Below are positions 34,717-47,616 of a stretch of 64,000 nt of DNA, in pieces. Position 1 is the stretch's first letter. Each line of letters begins with the position of its first letter. The DNA comes from Coniferiporia sulphurascens (Eukaryota; Basidiomycota; Agaricomycetes; Hymenochaetales; Hymenochaetaceae). The notes beneath the pieces were generated by a model that searched no databases, was not told where the DNA came from, and was given only the letters and a program-made list of their open reading frames with translations. A program made the position numbers and the translations under genes. The stretch lies in the NCBI GenBank assembly GCA_002794785.1, contig NBBA01000006.1:496001-560000 (forward strand). Reading direction: 5' to 3'.

Positions 34717-36133
34717 ATTCGTTTACGAGCTAAAAGAGGACGTTCAACCAGGGAAGCTATAATTATATTAGAACCAGTGGGACATTACCTTTGACACAGA
34801 CGCGTAGACAGTACAGAGAGACACCAAAATTGAGAATTCCAGACAATCAGATGGAAAAGATCTGCCAGTGACGACTAACACGTACAGGGACAAAATTTCT
34901 GCTCGGGTTTCAGTTCAATTGATGGACAATTTTGAGTAGGACGACTTACTTTGACGAGCTGAGAGTTAATAAGGAACACGAGAGCCTCGGGGTCGGGCAC
35001 AAGATGCGGAGGTCGGACCGCTCGGGAAGCACCGCGGGGATTGGGTAAGCAAGCCTTCTCCTCATTTCTCACGAGTATCCGTGCGAAAAGGAACGACAGA
35101 ATAGGCAAGTCGCGCAAACGTGCCTGGTGCAGCGAGAAATCTCTGAGAACAAGACCAAATTCAAAGAACTGAACGTTGATTATGGTTGAAAGACGCGATC
35201 TAAGGCTTTTGTTGAGTTGATGTACGAAGACAAGTGTAGTGGGTGTGGAGAGCAAGACGAGTGATCGACCTCTGGCATGCATCCTCGTGTATTAGCCAGA
35301 TTGAAACTCCGCCAATCGCTTATCATCGCGTTGGTCCACCGATTCCATTCTGGCTACGCAACAGAATGGCGGCGAAATCAGGATGGCCGTGAGGCTTCAG
35401 CATCGACTCATGCTCGAGAGGAATTGTCCAATAGGACGCGCTGACAGGTGACGAGAGGGCATACGACACCGACAGGACCTCTGGTACGTGCCGTAGATGA
35501 GTGCTGGAGCTCGCTCTCGCCGAGCAATCCATTCATTACTAGCGGACAGACGCGTGCAATGAACACCGGCTCCTCATTTAGATGATCTTTCACAGTTCCG
35601 GGATATACTTACCGTAATAGGACCGCTTTGGCGGATTTTCCACTTCATTTTGATTCGTGACATCAGATTCGGAATATCAAAGCTGGCGCATGCTCTTGGT
35701 TTCTTCCTAATTTTAGCCCTTATCTTGGGCCACGCTCCTCGATAGTTGCAGCCAGATGAAGCAAGTCCCAGAACTAACCAAAACTTCACAAGCATGAGAC
35801 TCAAGGGAATGTGGGAGTTGAGGGACCGATCGCTCGAGAAGGCCTTTCATGCTCGTGGGACGTTGATCACAAGGCAAGGAGGGAAGAATCTGGCAAGTTG
35901 CATGTGCCCTCGTTCGTTATCGTCGCCGGTGCGAACTGATTGTAGAGCAAAAGTCTACTTTGTCGCTTTCTTTCTGCACGGATCGCCGTGTCCTTCGCCC
36001 CACGAGATTCTTTTTTTTTTAAAGAATGGGAGAAGTACTACATAAAGACGAACGCTATGCAGAAAAAATGGTTAGGTTCGTAACTTCCCGTCACTGCATC
36101 GAACCTCGTTCGCACTTGTAAGGCCACCAGGCT
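34717..36133. other. Upstream DNA of TPR2 and intergenic region
   Basis: 34717-35320 is the conserved upstream region shared with TPR1. 35320-36133 has no gene that I can support; a poly-T run lies at 36011-36020, about 110 bp before the amidase start. Confidence 0.4.
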
Positions 36134-38248
36134 ATGAAGCGCAATTACTTCTCCTTTGCGAGGGCCTTCCCGTTTCTTCTTGTTCTGCATTTTCTGATTC
36201 TGGCTTTGTGTACGCCTTCCAGCCAAGGAAATACAGACATTGACTTCCCGGACTTATACGAAGCGTCCATCGCGGAACTACAAGATGGGCTCCAGGAAGG
36301 CAGATTCACGAGCGTCGATCTCGTCAAGGTACTTACATGCGTCTATCTTAAACGGACAATTTCACGGGAATGATGGCCGCCGTCTTTACAGGCTTACTTT
36401 GCCCGCATTGAGGAGGTCAATCATCAAGGCCCTAGCCTTAATGCCGTTATCGAGACAAACCCTAGTGCACTTGTCCAAGCGGCGGAACTGGATGAAGAGA
36501 GAAAAATAAAGGGCATACGCGGACCCCTTCATGGAATTCCGATCATTCTGAAGGACAACATTGCTACGCTACACAACGAAGGTGCGCATGCGCCCACCGG
36601 TCTTCCGATCGTATTTCCACAACACACTGCAAAATGAAACGTTGACCGTCTTCCTCTAGGCATGAATACCACAGCTGGTTCATTTGCGCCCCTTGGCTCT
36701 GTCGTACCCCGTGACGCAACCGTCGCCGCGAAGCTGCGCGCCGCGGGTGCGATCCTTCTCGGTAAGGCGAACCTCAGCGAATGGGCGAACTTCCGTGGGA
36801 ACGTGCCGTCTGGTTTTTCTGGGCGCGGTGGTCAGGCGACGAACCCGTACTTCCCCAACGCAGACCCTTCGGGCTCGAGCTCGGGCAGTGCGATCAGCTC
36901 GGCAATAGGGCTGGCTGCCGGAGCGCTTGGTAGCGAAACCGATGGCTCGATCATCAGTCCGAGCAACAAGAATAACTTGGTGGGGATCAAGCCGACGGTG
37001 GGCTTGACCTCGAGAGCGGGAGGTACTTTTCCGGACGTTTTCCTGTGAATGGACGGCGCGCTGACTTCTGTGGTCTTATCTGATATAGTTATCCCAATCT
37101 CTTCTCACCAAGACTCTGTTGGGCCGATAACACGGTCTGTCGCCGACGCCGCAGCAATCCTCTCCGTCATTGCTGGAAGGGATCCTCTAGACAACTTTAC
37201 GCTTGCACAGCCCGAGGTCGTTCCTGACTACTCCAAGGCACTCGATGTAAATGCGCTAAAGGGAGCTCGGCTGGGTATCCCGCGACTGTTCCAAGGCACT
37301 GACCCAAACATTCTGGCCGCATTCAACGCGTCTGTGGAAATCATCAAGGGACTAGGAGCGACTATAGGTCCGTGCCCAGTTGCGAATATATCCATTTCAT
37401 AAGGCATTCTTACATTGGAGCCTTCAGTCGATCCTGCAGAGTTTCCGGATGCGACTGAGATAAGGGAAAGTGGTAATGAGACAATTGTGCTTACGACGGA
37501 CTTCAAAGTGGGACGAGCTCCATTTTTATCTAGTTACGAAGTCTTATAACACTTTTGCCTTTTACACTAGGTGGACGTGAATAGCTATATCGCTAGTCTA
37601 CTAGAGGTCCCCACGGGCGTAAAAGACCTTGCCGGTCTGATTCAGTTTAACATCGATCATGCGGCCGAAGAGCTTATTCCTCCGTTTTACTCCGACCAAT
37701 CACAGTGAGCGGATCTCTCCTACCCTTGATTAACATGCTTTCTTCGGGTCTGACTAGGCTTAGATTTATCGCTTCCGAAAACTCCACCGTCGACGCTGCT
37801 TACTTCGCCGCACTCGCTGCCGACGAGGACTTGGGGCGGACAAGGGGTATCGATGCGACCTTGAAGGAGTTCAGTCTTGATGCCATCTTGCTTCCGTCAA
37901 ATGGGTTCACCTCGGGTCCGGCGGCCATCGCTGGCTATCCCGTCATCACAGGTATTTTTGATTCCGTCTTATGCTCATTGTGGCGATTGTGTAATTGATA
38001 TATCGCTTATTACGCCAGTCCCTCTGGGTTTCCAGCCAGATAACCACACGGTATCGCCTGCGAACCCGACCATCGCGAATGCTCCAGGTATTCCGTTCGG
38101 CATTGCGTTTATGGGCACGGCCTTTAGCGAATTTAAGCTCGTTGGATTTGCATTTGCGTATGAACAAGCGACACACAACCGCTTGAAACGCCTCGCATTT
38201 CCGGAGGCGATACCAAAGACACAGCTTAAAGACGTGATTGGGCGCTGA
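36134..38248 (+). CDS. Secreted amidase (amidase signature family)
   Basis: Eight exons: 36134-36328, 36392-36581, 36660-37022, 37089-37367, 37428-37507, 37571-37704, 37758-37951, 38019-38248; 554 residues. It hydrolyses carboxamides; the substrate is unknown. The N-terminus has a hydrophobic signal peptide (FLLVLHFLILALCTPSS). The Ser-cisSer-Lys triad is visible: Lys in PIILKDNIAT, cis-Ser in GSSSGSA, nucleophile Ser in ETDGSII. The C-terminal half ends with PGIPFGIAFMG..AYEQAT, as in fungal GatA-like amidases. All seven introns (53-67 nt) keep frame and no stop interrupts the spliced frame, so the gene looks intact. It converges with the next gene, with 180 bp between stops. Confidence 0.9.
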
Positions 38249-38428
38249 GCTGGAAGAGTTTTGGTATACTTCGCGTGTTTTCATCTACGATTAGCTGCTA
38301 AGTAAGGTAAAATATTATATCGACTTGGGGGAAAAAACTGGCTGAGAGCGCCCATGAAGTCCAATGGCAGTTACGCGTAAAAAGCTAGGAATAAAATTGT
38401 AAGTAGGCATTAATAAGGACCATCAATG

Positions 38429-39495
38429 TCAAGGCGCGTCCTCCGCGCATATGGTCCGCTCGCCATCCCCAAAGCGTCCAGCCCAGACCCTGTCGTAGGC
38501 TCCCCACATTACTTCAAATATACGTCCTTGCATGTCCCTGAACCAATCAGGGTGCTTTCCGTCCTCACCAGCGAGGACGCTACCAAGAAGCATCACTGGG
38601 AGCAAAATAGGGAAGCATACGGTGACCATAAGCGTGCGGCCAAATTTCTGCGGCCACGTTGTAGGGGTGTACCCCTTAAGGCCGGCGAGGTACGTGCGGT
38701 AAGCGAGCGGAAGGGCACACTCTGCCGCGGAGACGCGTCAGCAAAGACAAAACAGTGGCTTTTTTACTACTCACCCTCAGCTCCTTGCCTGATTAGGGAG
38801 AGGTAGCGTGGTGATGGCTCCCCGTATTTTTGCCGCGTTTTCGTTGCCGGCGCGAGGAGAGTGAACGCGCGTATGACCTCGCCGGTAAGCGCGACGCCCG
38901 TTCCGGGACGCGCGTCAGTCTCCGAAACGGCTTGGCCTTGCGCACGCTGGTCGGGCGCGAGAACGCGTCCCTCCACGGCAACCATTTTGTATGATGCGCC
39001 ACCGCCCTCTGTCGCGATGATGCGCGCAAAGTCCTCGGTTGTCACGAGGTACGCGACACCGATGAGCGCACCTGCACCAGTCCATGGCGCGTCCAGGTCG
39101 AACTCGAGCTCCGCCTCCGTACCATTTTTCGACTCTTCTTTTTTACCCCCAGCTCCGTCCCCAGAGGCTATGATGGACGGATTCTGCACGTTGGCAAATC
39201 TGCAGTTCGCGAAGCGTGGCTCGAGGTACGGTAACCCGGCGAGATCAAACGTGAGCTCAAGCCCCGTGACGAAGACGTTTCGCTGTGCGCGTGGGGAGAT
39301 GCCGCGCCTGCGCTTGAAGACACTTGCATTGAGGTTCGAGCCGTATGCGAGATACCATAGCAGCTCTGAGGGTGTGCCTTCTGCTACGAGCGCGTCTCCA
39401 GCGTCTGCTGGGAGGACGGTCGGTGGTTCAACCGTGAGCGTCGAAGGTTCGGCGCAGGATTGCGGAGAGAAGTAGCGCATGAGCTTGTCGCGCAT
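38429..39495 (-). CDS. Gamma-glutamylcyclotransferase-like protein with C-terminal membrane segment
   Basis: Two exons, 38775-39495 and 38429-38721, 53-nt intron; 337 residues. The GGCT fold motif YLAYGSNLN (residues about 48-56) binds the gamma-glutamyl group, and Glu163 in ATEGGGASYK is the likely catalytic acid/base. Family members release 5-oxoproline from gamma-glutamyl peptides. The second exon adds a hydrophobic helix (LMVTVCFPILLPVMLLG, about residues 275-295), so it may be membrane anchored, a common fungal variant. The insertion KKEESKNGTEAE is low complexity. Confidence 0.82.
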
Positions 39496-40219
39496 GATTG
39501 AGGCAGAGAGCGGAAATATGCGTTATCGAACTTTGAAAAGAAAGAGCGTTTTCACGAAATTGTGCATTCTGAGACAAAGCTGGTACTGAGCCCTTTTATA
39601 TGTGCATGTCACAGCTTTTGAAGAAAAAAACACTGTACCTTAGTCTGGGATCATCTGATTTGCGTCCGACACGGGACTACGCATCCATAAGGAAAGCTTA
39701 GTCATATGAGGGGCGTCAGCATGGTGGTACCTTAATAATCGATTCCTTTACCGACATACTCCTTAGCACTCTGCAGAGTCGAGATGTAGCATCAGTTTCC
39801 GAAACTAGATCAAAACCAGGATATTCCTTACTCATCATTGTCACTTCTTGCTGTTCGTTCATGGACAATATAATGAGCGATCTTGGGGAACAGTTGAGGT
39901 CGCGGAACAAAGCTGTGGGGAAATTTATAAATGACGTAAGATACGGCACGAGCGGCAGGTATGTGCCGCGCCTTGCCGATCCCGAAGCGCATGCGTTGCT
40001 GGACGGCCATGGATGCTGAGCAAATACAAGAAAGATGGTGATTATACAATCGTCCTCATCTTCCGGCCAAAACATAGACGATGGGCGGAAGCTGCGCTCA
40101 TCATCAATCCCTTGCGGAGGGCGCAACTAACAGCCATCTCGTGCCCAATTCCCTAGTCAAGCGCGAAGTGGGTAAAGAGCCTCACGCGGGCCCGTCTTTC
40201 CCAGTTCACGGACGGCCAT
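39496..40219. other. Intergenic, upstream of the GGCT-like gene
   Basis: Open frames of up to 136 codons exist on the minus strand (39716-40126), but no domain or paralogue supports them. I see no clear gene. Confidence 0.4.
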
Positions 40220-42360
40220 TTTTTTGATGCAAATCTCTCCTCGATCCTCTTTTCACGGAATGTTCAAATCCAGATTTGGGGTGCCCTGGGCTTTTGAAAC
40301 CGACCTTTGTCGAAGCCATGCAACAAGACTTCCGGTCTGCGAAGAAGGGCGAATCATTCGGCCCGTCGTGGACCAACCACTGGTTGAAATCCGGTCTGGT
40401 CATACCCGCATCCTGGGAGAAATATGAATGCGTGCAATTCGAGTTCGACCCCAGCTGCAATGTGATGGTGTACGCTCCTAACGGCACGCCGCTCCAAGGC
40501 ATCACCGGCGGTAACGGCATCGACCGCCGCATCAACCACATCGTCCCACTCGTGGCGAGCACGGCGGGCGTGTACGACATCACAATTGAGGTCGAGCTGC
40601 AACGGTTTGTTCGGCGTGTCCTGAAACGGCGACACCGTCCCCTCGCCGGACATGAACCGCTTCTTCGCACTCGTGTCCGCGGACCTTGTTGTACTAAATG
40701 AAGACGCACGGCGTTTCTCTGCGCTGCAAAAAAAGGCCGCCATGAACGGTTTGACGCGGACGATCCGGACAGCACTGCGTGTGCTCGTGTCATCGCCGAG
40801 AAGACGTACTCGGTGCGAGCTGGGCGACCAAGGGGGAGGGGTAATACAAAGCCGGTCTTGATCACGAGCCTCCTCGATGAGAATATTGGGCATGCATTGC
40901 TTTTCCTACCGGTTTTCAATGTCCCGATTACGGTTTAAATAGACAACATGGCCGTGAATTAATCGCGCATGGCGAGTCCGATGGCATGGTCATATTGGAT
41001 GTCGGAATTCATTATCTAGAGAAACGCACACCGCCGGCGACAGAATCCTCGCGAAGGGTTCATTGCGGATAGCTGTCAGCGCGGGGGTCCAATTCGGGCA
41101 GAGTAGGGCGAGCGTAACTGTACGTTTCCAATCTCTTCCGCTTTTCATGAAGCTGACAACTTTGTGAATACTTAATCCAGACTTCGCTGCATGCTATCCC
41201 AGGTATGTTCATCCCTGTATGGTGCTGTTTCTGATAAAGATTGTACCCTACGTGATTGCTAGCATCTCTCGCGCCGAACTCACGCCTCTACTTCCGATAC
41301 GACGCCGTTGCTAATTGGCATGAGCAGTACCAGTTCCTGAGGTGTACTTTATCTTGGCCAAAAGAATGTGCAATACGAATTTACTGACGAGGGGCCTTTA
41401 GTTGAGCTTCCTCTCGACGTACATAACGACAATGCGACATACGAGACCCAGTTTGGCTTCGTCCAGCTCCCAACACAAAAGAACGCGACCTGGGATGCGG
41501 CGAAATTCGAGGTTTGCGGCCTCAAGGTGTTTAGAATGCTTTCAAGCGGATCGAGCAATTCGCTTGATACTAAATGGGCTGGTAGTACGCGTACTTGAGT
41601 GAATATGGTTATGGCGATGCGATTCCCTCTGAGTCGAAGTACGGATTCGCATGCACTAGGAATATCTTGCGCATCTGTCTACTTCATAGGATTACTGCGC
41701 CTGACGCCGAGCAGGACCAAGGTATGTCCGTCAGTTGTATTTTGTGTCTGTTCGTGCTGACGACAGCCGAAGGGTTCCATGAGTTCCCTTGGGCTGTAGC
41801 GCCTCATATAGGTCATTTCCTGCAATCAGACGTCATTGCACAGCGAGTAATGTGCATCTGGTACAGGAGACGCTCATTTACTGAGGACCATTCCTTTTCT
41901 TTCAGTGCGTTTCATCCCCGAGGGAGGGGCAGGATCAGGAGTTCTTTCTCTATGGGGAGACCGCCCTTCAGTATCCGTGGAGCGCCAAGCGTCATCCTAG
42001 AACAGTCAAGCGCGGCGTCAGCGACGCACTTGGTAACGGAACGAAGCCGCAGACGGTCGTGCAGCGCACTTACAAGGTGCTCGGAGGACATGCGCGCGCG
42101 AGGCTACGCGTCGCAAGTGCGCTCGGGGCGGTGCATGCGGACATCACGAACCTCCTTGAGGACGAGCTCTCGGAATTTTGCGTAAAACGCGCTGTATGCG
42201 CGACAGGGACTAGCGACTCGGACAATGGCTCGGACGTCGGATGTTGACCTGATGCCGACGATGGCAGCGTTGACATTGTGCTCGACTTCCTTGGGTTCGA
42301 GGCAAAGACAGTGAAGCTTGCCTTAGGAAACGCGGGCACAGACACCAGGACAGTAGGTAT
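40220..42360 (+). pseudogene. Alpha-mannosidase (GH38, Ams1 type) pseudogene lacking the catalytic domain
   Basis: N-terminal pieces match vacuolar/cytosolic alpha-mannosidase: KPTFVEAMQQDF, GESFGPSWTNHW, VQFEFDPSC, DGTPLQGITGG-like NGTPLQGITGG, then a TGA in place of the Trp of GVPWNGDT (about 40640) and PDMNRFFALVSADLVV. At about 40900-41020 the sequence jumps to the C-terminal beta domain (GMVILDVGIHYLEK), then YETQFGF, WDAAKFEVC, SEYGYG..SESKYGF, GGHARARLRV and FEAKTVKLAL to about 42330. The several hundred residues with the GH38 active site are missing. Intact proteins are about 1100 residues. Multiple stops and frameshifts. Confidence 0.85.
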
Positions 42361-42977
42361 GTGAAATTTGTCGATGCAAGTACCACTAGGATCATGGGTT
42401 GACCAAAACCGTTCTGCGCGCAACAATATCCAGGGCAATTCGAAAGGATGACTTAACCAGCATCTGAGGGCAACGTTTCGGGGGTAATTTCTGTTACGTC
42501 TTTTGAGACGAGACGCCGAGTCTGGCCCGAATTAAGCCCGCCTGATATTAAACCGCAGTGGTGCTCAGTGATGGTACGCCTCGCCACGAAGCAGGCAGCT
42601 CCTTTTCGTTGCATGGCCCAGAGTCGCAAAAATACACAGTGGTCACTTTTCACACAGAACCGCAGCTTCCGCAGAGAAGATTTGTGAAATTTGTCGGAAA
42701 GTGTCGGTTCCTGGCAGAGCCCGCAGGCTTGAGCTCCTGTTCCGCGAATCCGGGCTCATCTGAACAGCACAGGCCCTGACCTTGGGTCCGTGGAGCCCGT
42801 CCATTAGCTCAGCGCAGCTCCAGCCGAGCCACCGTATAAGAGAGTGCACAGTGTATTGAACGACTTCAGCCCCAACATTTACCGATCGCGGTGCGCGGAA
42901 CCAATTTTGCCTCGCCCACCCACTCCCACCCCCGTACCACACGAGTGGCCTGTCTGGTCATCGCCCAGCATATAACC

Positions 42978-44830
42978 ATGAGTACAGATCATATCGCCGA
43001 GGCCAGATTTCGTTTGGAAAAGAAACTGTGCGGGAGCTTGACTTTCAGCTCGCTCGAAGCTCTCGCCAGAGCCGTAGTCTTCGGCGACCCATACGATGTG
43101 TCTGATGATGATCCCGCGGTCAGTGCCTTTGACAACAACAAGGCCGCCGCCATTATCGGAACGCCTGTGGGTGACGCTGTCTACGTAGCGGCGAAGGATG
43201 ATGCCGTTGCCACTCGTGTCGCGACCTTAGACGGTACGTTCGAGAGCAACGGTAGATCCATTCCCAGCCAAAACGTAGAGAACAACGTCGACTCGACAGT
43301 CTATGCCGTCAACAGCGGCGACGAACCACCAAACATTTTAGACCCTGAAGCTGACAGTGAAGCAGAAGGAAGTGAGTACTTATCCCATCGCCATTCCGAG
43401 TACTGGTCAAAGGTGTGACCACGACCGTGTTAGCAATGGACGGCATTACGCCGTCCTCGCCTATTAGCACCAGGATCTTCGAGAAGGAGGTCGCAGAAAT
43501 GCAGGTATTTGAGACAACACCGACGACGGAAGTCGTTGCAGGAGATTACGTTCACGGAGGCACCTACTCCACACCGGCATCTTGCATCTTCGCCATTCTC
43601 CCCATCTACGTCTGGTTTCTATACCTGCGCGACAACGTGCTTGCTCTAAAACCATACATCCACCTTCATCGCAATACGTCCGCCTTCATGGGTTGCGACG
43701 TCGTCCTTCTTGTGCATTTTAACTGGGTAAGTATCGAAGACTGTTTCTGGATGGACGCTCGCCACGCCCTGGGCACCGGTTTACTCCTGCTTTATGGCAA
43801 GCCGCTACATTACGAGCTTGCACCGGGTGCCGTCCGTCCAACTCCGCATGCGCCGGTAGTCCGGCACTACCATGAGAAGTTTTCCAGCAGCAAACTCATC
43901 GAGCTCTTCCGCGAGAAGAGCACGGCACGGATGTATAAGCAGTCCCTTGACGACATAGACCGTAAAATCTATGGTCATTTCGGAGAAGCAGTTTACAACT
44001 GCTTCTCCGTGCAAGAGCGCCCTAAGCTTGAAGAGATGTATGAACATCTCTGTGGACGCGGGCCAATGCCTAAATGCAGCGACGGGATGAAGCGTCTCTT
44101 CGCGCCTATCCTCCACTGTCGCAATGGTGGTGTCGGTGGCCATGGTGAGCCATATGAAGTCCCGCGTGAAGATGACTTCCGAGTTATGGTAGGGACTGAA
44201 AAAAGGGGAAATAATGCTGAGACGGAACTTGGCATGTTCGAGAACGCGCCGATTTCACCTTTCTGTTTGCTCAGGCAGCAAGCGGGGGGCGGCAGTCGGC
44301 GTGCATGCGTACTCTGTGCCGAAAAGGCACAGAGGAGAAACGAGGAGGAACCCCAGATAAAAGCGGCGCGGGATGATTGCAAATGCAAGATGGGAAAGCA
44401 GGCAGACGACAACAACTCCAAGGGGAAAACCGATGACAGGGACAAAGGAAATACCGCCAGCTTTATACCACCAGGAGACGCAGACCGTGCTGCTACTGGA
44501 AGCATAAGTGACGACGAGTCTCGAGCCCTCCGCCCAGATTCAGCCCTTGAACCCCGCTCTAGCCTCCATAGAGCAGCGGTTCAATTTTCCCGCAGCTTCT
44601 CCCGTGCAGAAAAAGGCAAATGGAAAGCTATAAACCCGCCGCCCAATCCAGACTCTGACTCGGCCGAGACGGGATCCAAACGGACACACGAAAATGACGA
44701 AGACGTGGGCGGCACGACGGACGTTGGTGTCATCCAACACTTCTCCGATCCAGGTCCATCTTGCAGGCCAATTCGCAGGACTCGTCGTAAAGTTGAGGTG
44801 ATCGGCCCTCGTGCGGTGCCGCAAACATGA
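42978..44830 (+). CDS. Family X protein, unknown function (596 aa)
   Basis: Two exons: 42978-43371 and 43434-44830, 62-nt intron (GTGAGT..TTAG). The start MSTDHIAEARFRLEKKLCG was chosen because it follows a good context; in-frame codons extend upstream to about 42891. The middle has a hydrophobic stretch (CIFAILPIYVWFLYL) and the conserved block TSAFMGCDVVLLVHFN, then a helical block FSVQERPKLEEMYEHLCGRG. The C-terminal 250 residues are charged and low complexity. A 75-nt in-frame segment from GTAAGT at 43727 could be a further intron. Decayed copies A and B in the left part of the window show that this is a dispersed family. I recognise no known domain. Confidence 0.65.
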
Positions 44831-46392
44831 CTTGAAGAGTAGAAATCCATCCAGGTGGAGAGACCGTTCATCGTGAAACAATAAGAAGTCGCCGTAAAGT
44901 AAAGAAATATAAACGGCGACCCGAGTAGCCAAACCGAACGAGTACAGGCGGAGACCGGGAACGAGTGGGATTCACAGGGGTGTATCATAAAGGCGAAGGG
45001 AAATTACATCCCTGGTCTGAAGCAGAATAACACGAGTTGCAAAGCTGTCGTAGTCATGCGACAACTGTCAGACACCTCCATATCTCCCCGAATTGATAAT
45101 TATGTCCCCGCTTTCTCTACCTCTTAATAAATTCCCGCCTTTACTATCATTTATGTTCATGGCACGCACCTTTAGTTTTCTCCCTCAACTTCTCTTCGTA
45201 GAATTCTTCCGAGTCGTTGTTTCTTCCTTCAGTCAAGCGGAGATATGGCAAATAATACAGCTCTTCAGCATTCTGCTTGTCGTTGTCACAACTCCTTCAG
45301 CGGCTATTGAGAGATTATCAGCAAGCTTCCACATTGTGACAGACAAAAGGTAAGCGTGGTCGCTGGCCGAGCAGCACCTTTGAGTAAGGACGGTAAAGGT
45401 AGAAAAGGTCGGCGACCTCAGTTGTGTTGGCAATATGGCGGTCGATCAGAGGCCAATGACGCCATACACGGGTCCGCGTCTTCGGTCTTCGGTCTTCGCT
45501 TACCGTGAAGTTGTCTTTGATTTGTCGACTCTTCATACCTATCGAGGCACTAATATGCTCTCGCATTTCTCTCTCAAGCTCTTTAATGGTGCTCAATCTG
45601 TGGTGCGCTGCCATACCAAGGATACGACGGCACAATGGCAAGTGAGAAGAACTAACGATCACCGGTTCAGGTCTCCACAAAACTTGGCGCAGGCCCGCCA
45701 ATTGAAGCAATTCTATGCTTATACGGCTCGGAAATATGCACATCAATGGATAACGCTTTTCTGGAAACAACGCTAGTGTCGTATCCTCTGGAGGCCTCTG
45801 CTTCAAATTACCTGTATCCCCCTGTGTCCTTTTAACAACACCCCTGACAAAACTCATAAAGATCCTCGACACCTGTGCTCTGTGCTCATATTGTATGGCG
45901 AAATACGCGATTTTTTTAGCAATTCCATACCAGTACTACATCCAGTCATCTAGTCCGGCTTGCACTGCAGTTATGAAACTTGTGATGATGCCCGGGTTAA
46001 CCTTGTCGCGGACTCCAAATATGGACATCTGTTCACGTGGCCCAAGGAGGCATAATCCAAATTACGCCGGTACAGTGTTGGCCGATGCTTTCCTCCTGCC
46101 AGTGTATATTCTGGAGACCGAGAGATGCTCACCGCTGGTACACACTATTATAGCCGCGCTACATACTTATTATTTTTTCCGAATGCAACACAGGCAAGGA
46201 TGCCCATTCATCTTGCGCCATCTCAGTCAGCACATTCACAACGTTCGGCGAAGATGATTAAGACCGGAGTGCATGACTATGCAATCTGAGTGAAAGGGAC
46301 TCTAGCCTACGTCGAAAGATCCTATTTAATGGAGTTGTGCTCTCTTTCTAAAGGGCCTGCTCAAGCAACTCAGCAATCGCATCCAGTTCATA
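44831..46392. other. Intergenic
   Basis: A minus-strand frame of 184 codons (45318-45872) is the longest here. It has no recognisable domain and no paralogue in the window. I do not call it a gene. Confidence 0.35.
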
Positions 46393-47616
46393 ATGTCTTC
46401 GAAACGTCCCATCCTTATCGTGGCTGGCGTCGGCAATGGCTCGGGTCAGTTAAATGATGGGTTCCCGCTGCTGGTACTAATGCTCATTTCTCTACTACTT
46501 AGGCACTGGAGCTGCTACAGCGTATGTCTATAATATTTGCTGTCACCCGACCAAGCGCTTTCTAAAATTCCCGCTAAACTAGTAAACTATTTGCCAAAGC
46601 TGGCTTTCGAGTTGCTCTCATTGCGAGCAATGCCGATCATTTAGAAAAGGTCGCCGACGAGATCAACGCTGCTGGGGGAGAGGTAAGTTCCCGTAGCTAT
46701 CGGCCCTCTATGCACAATCTGATACATACGACTTATAAATCCCAGGCCGCCGCCTTCCCCGTTGCTACGTACACATCCGCAGCGTTTAAATCCGCTTTCG
46801 AAGCCATCGCCTCTCACTGGCCGGCCACTACTTCCATTCTGCGAGTTGCGGTCTGGAATGCGACATACGGTCTTCGAAAGCCATTCCTGGATCTCACGGA
46901 CGAAGAGATCGGCGAGGCCGTCGACACCAATATTCGTGCTGCTTTCTTTTTCTCGCGTTTTGCGATTACGGCCTTTAAAGAGAACGTTGTGGACGAAAAC
47001 GGGAAACGCGGCACGCTTATTTATACAGGTGCGACTGCGGCCTTGAGAGGTAACACGAAGACTAGTGCCTTCGCTGCGGGAAAATTCGGTGCACGTGCCC
47101 TATCCCAGAGTTTGAATAAGGAGTTCGGAAAGGATAACATCCACGTAAGGTTTCTGCATTAACCCTATTGAGCTCAATGCTAATGGTGTACACGTCTAAA
47201 GGTAGCGCATGTGTGTAATATGATCTTTCTATTCTTGTTTAAACACTTTAACGCATCCCTTCACCTATAGGTTGTAATTGACGGAGGTAAGAATTCTGCA
47301 TATCCTGCCTTAATAGGAGCAGACTCTTATTTAATCTTGAACCCGTAACAGCGATTTTGACGGACATGTGGAAAGAAAGGTTTAAGAACCCGTCTTGGGA
47401 ACAGAACGCGGACGTCCGACTTGATCCGGAAAATATCGCCAAGGTACGACCTACTTCGCCGGATTTCTTCAAGCCCATAGGCTCTTCATCCTGTCTTTTA
47501 CATTTTGTGCTGACGGAAATTCTCCTGGTTTACAGTCGTATTTATACCTCGTGAACCAGGGTCGCTCTGCCTGGACGTGGGAACTTGACCTCCGTCCCGC
47601 GCATGAGACTTGGTGA
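46393..47616 (+). CDS. SDR1: short-chain dehydrogenase/reductase-like, catalytic Tyr replaced by Phe
   Basis: Eight exons (46393-46444, 46503-46521, 46583-46682, 46746-47144, 47202-47210, 47271-47286, 47352-47443, 47536-47616), 255 residues. The Rossmann fold starts VAGVGNGSGTGAA, an incomplete TGxxxGxG motif. The usual YxxxK active site is FAAGK. This matches the SDR subgroup described as having Phe in place of Tyr (classical SDR subgroup 10, from memory). A redox reaction is therefore doubtful; cofactor binding is likely. Three exons are only 19, 9 and 16 nt long. It is the first of three tandem copies and likely cytosolic. Confidence 0.88.

Larger units (their letters stand above)
31766..35320. 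repeat. Segmental duplication, copy 2 (contains TPR2)
   Basis: Colinear with 12083-15640. It carries a solo LTR absent from copy 1 and four fewer TPR units. Confidence 0.85.

Noticed and set aside
45318..45872. 184-codon minus-strand frame
   Set aside because: No domain, no paralogue in the window, no supporting splice pattern; left unannotated.
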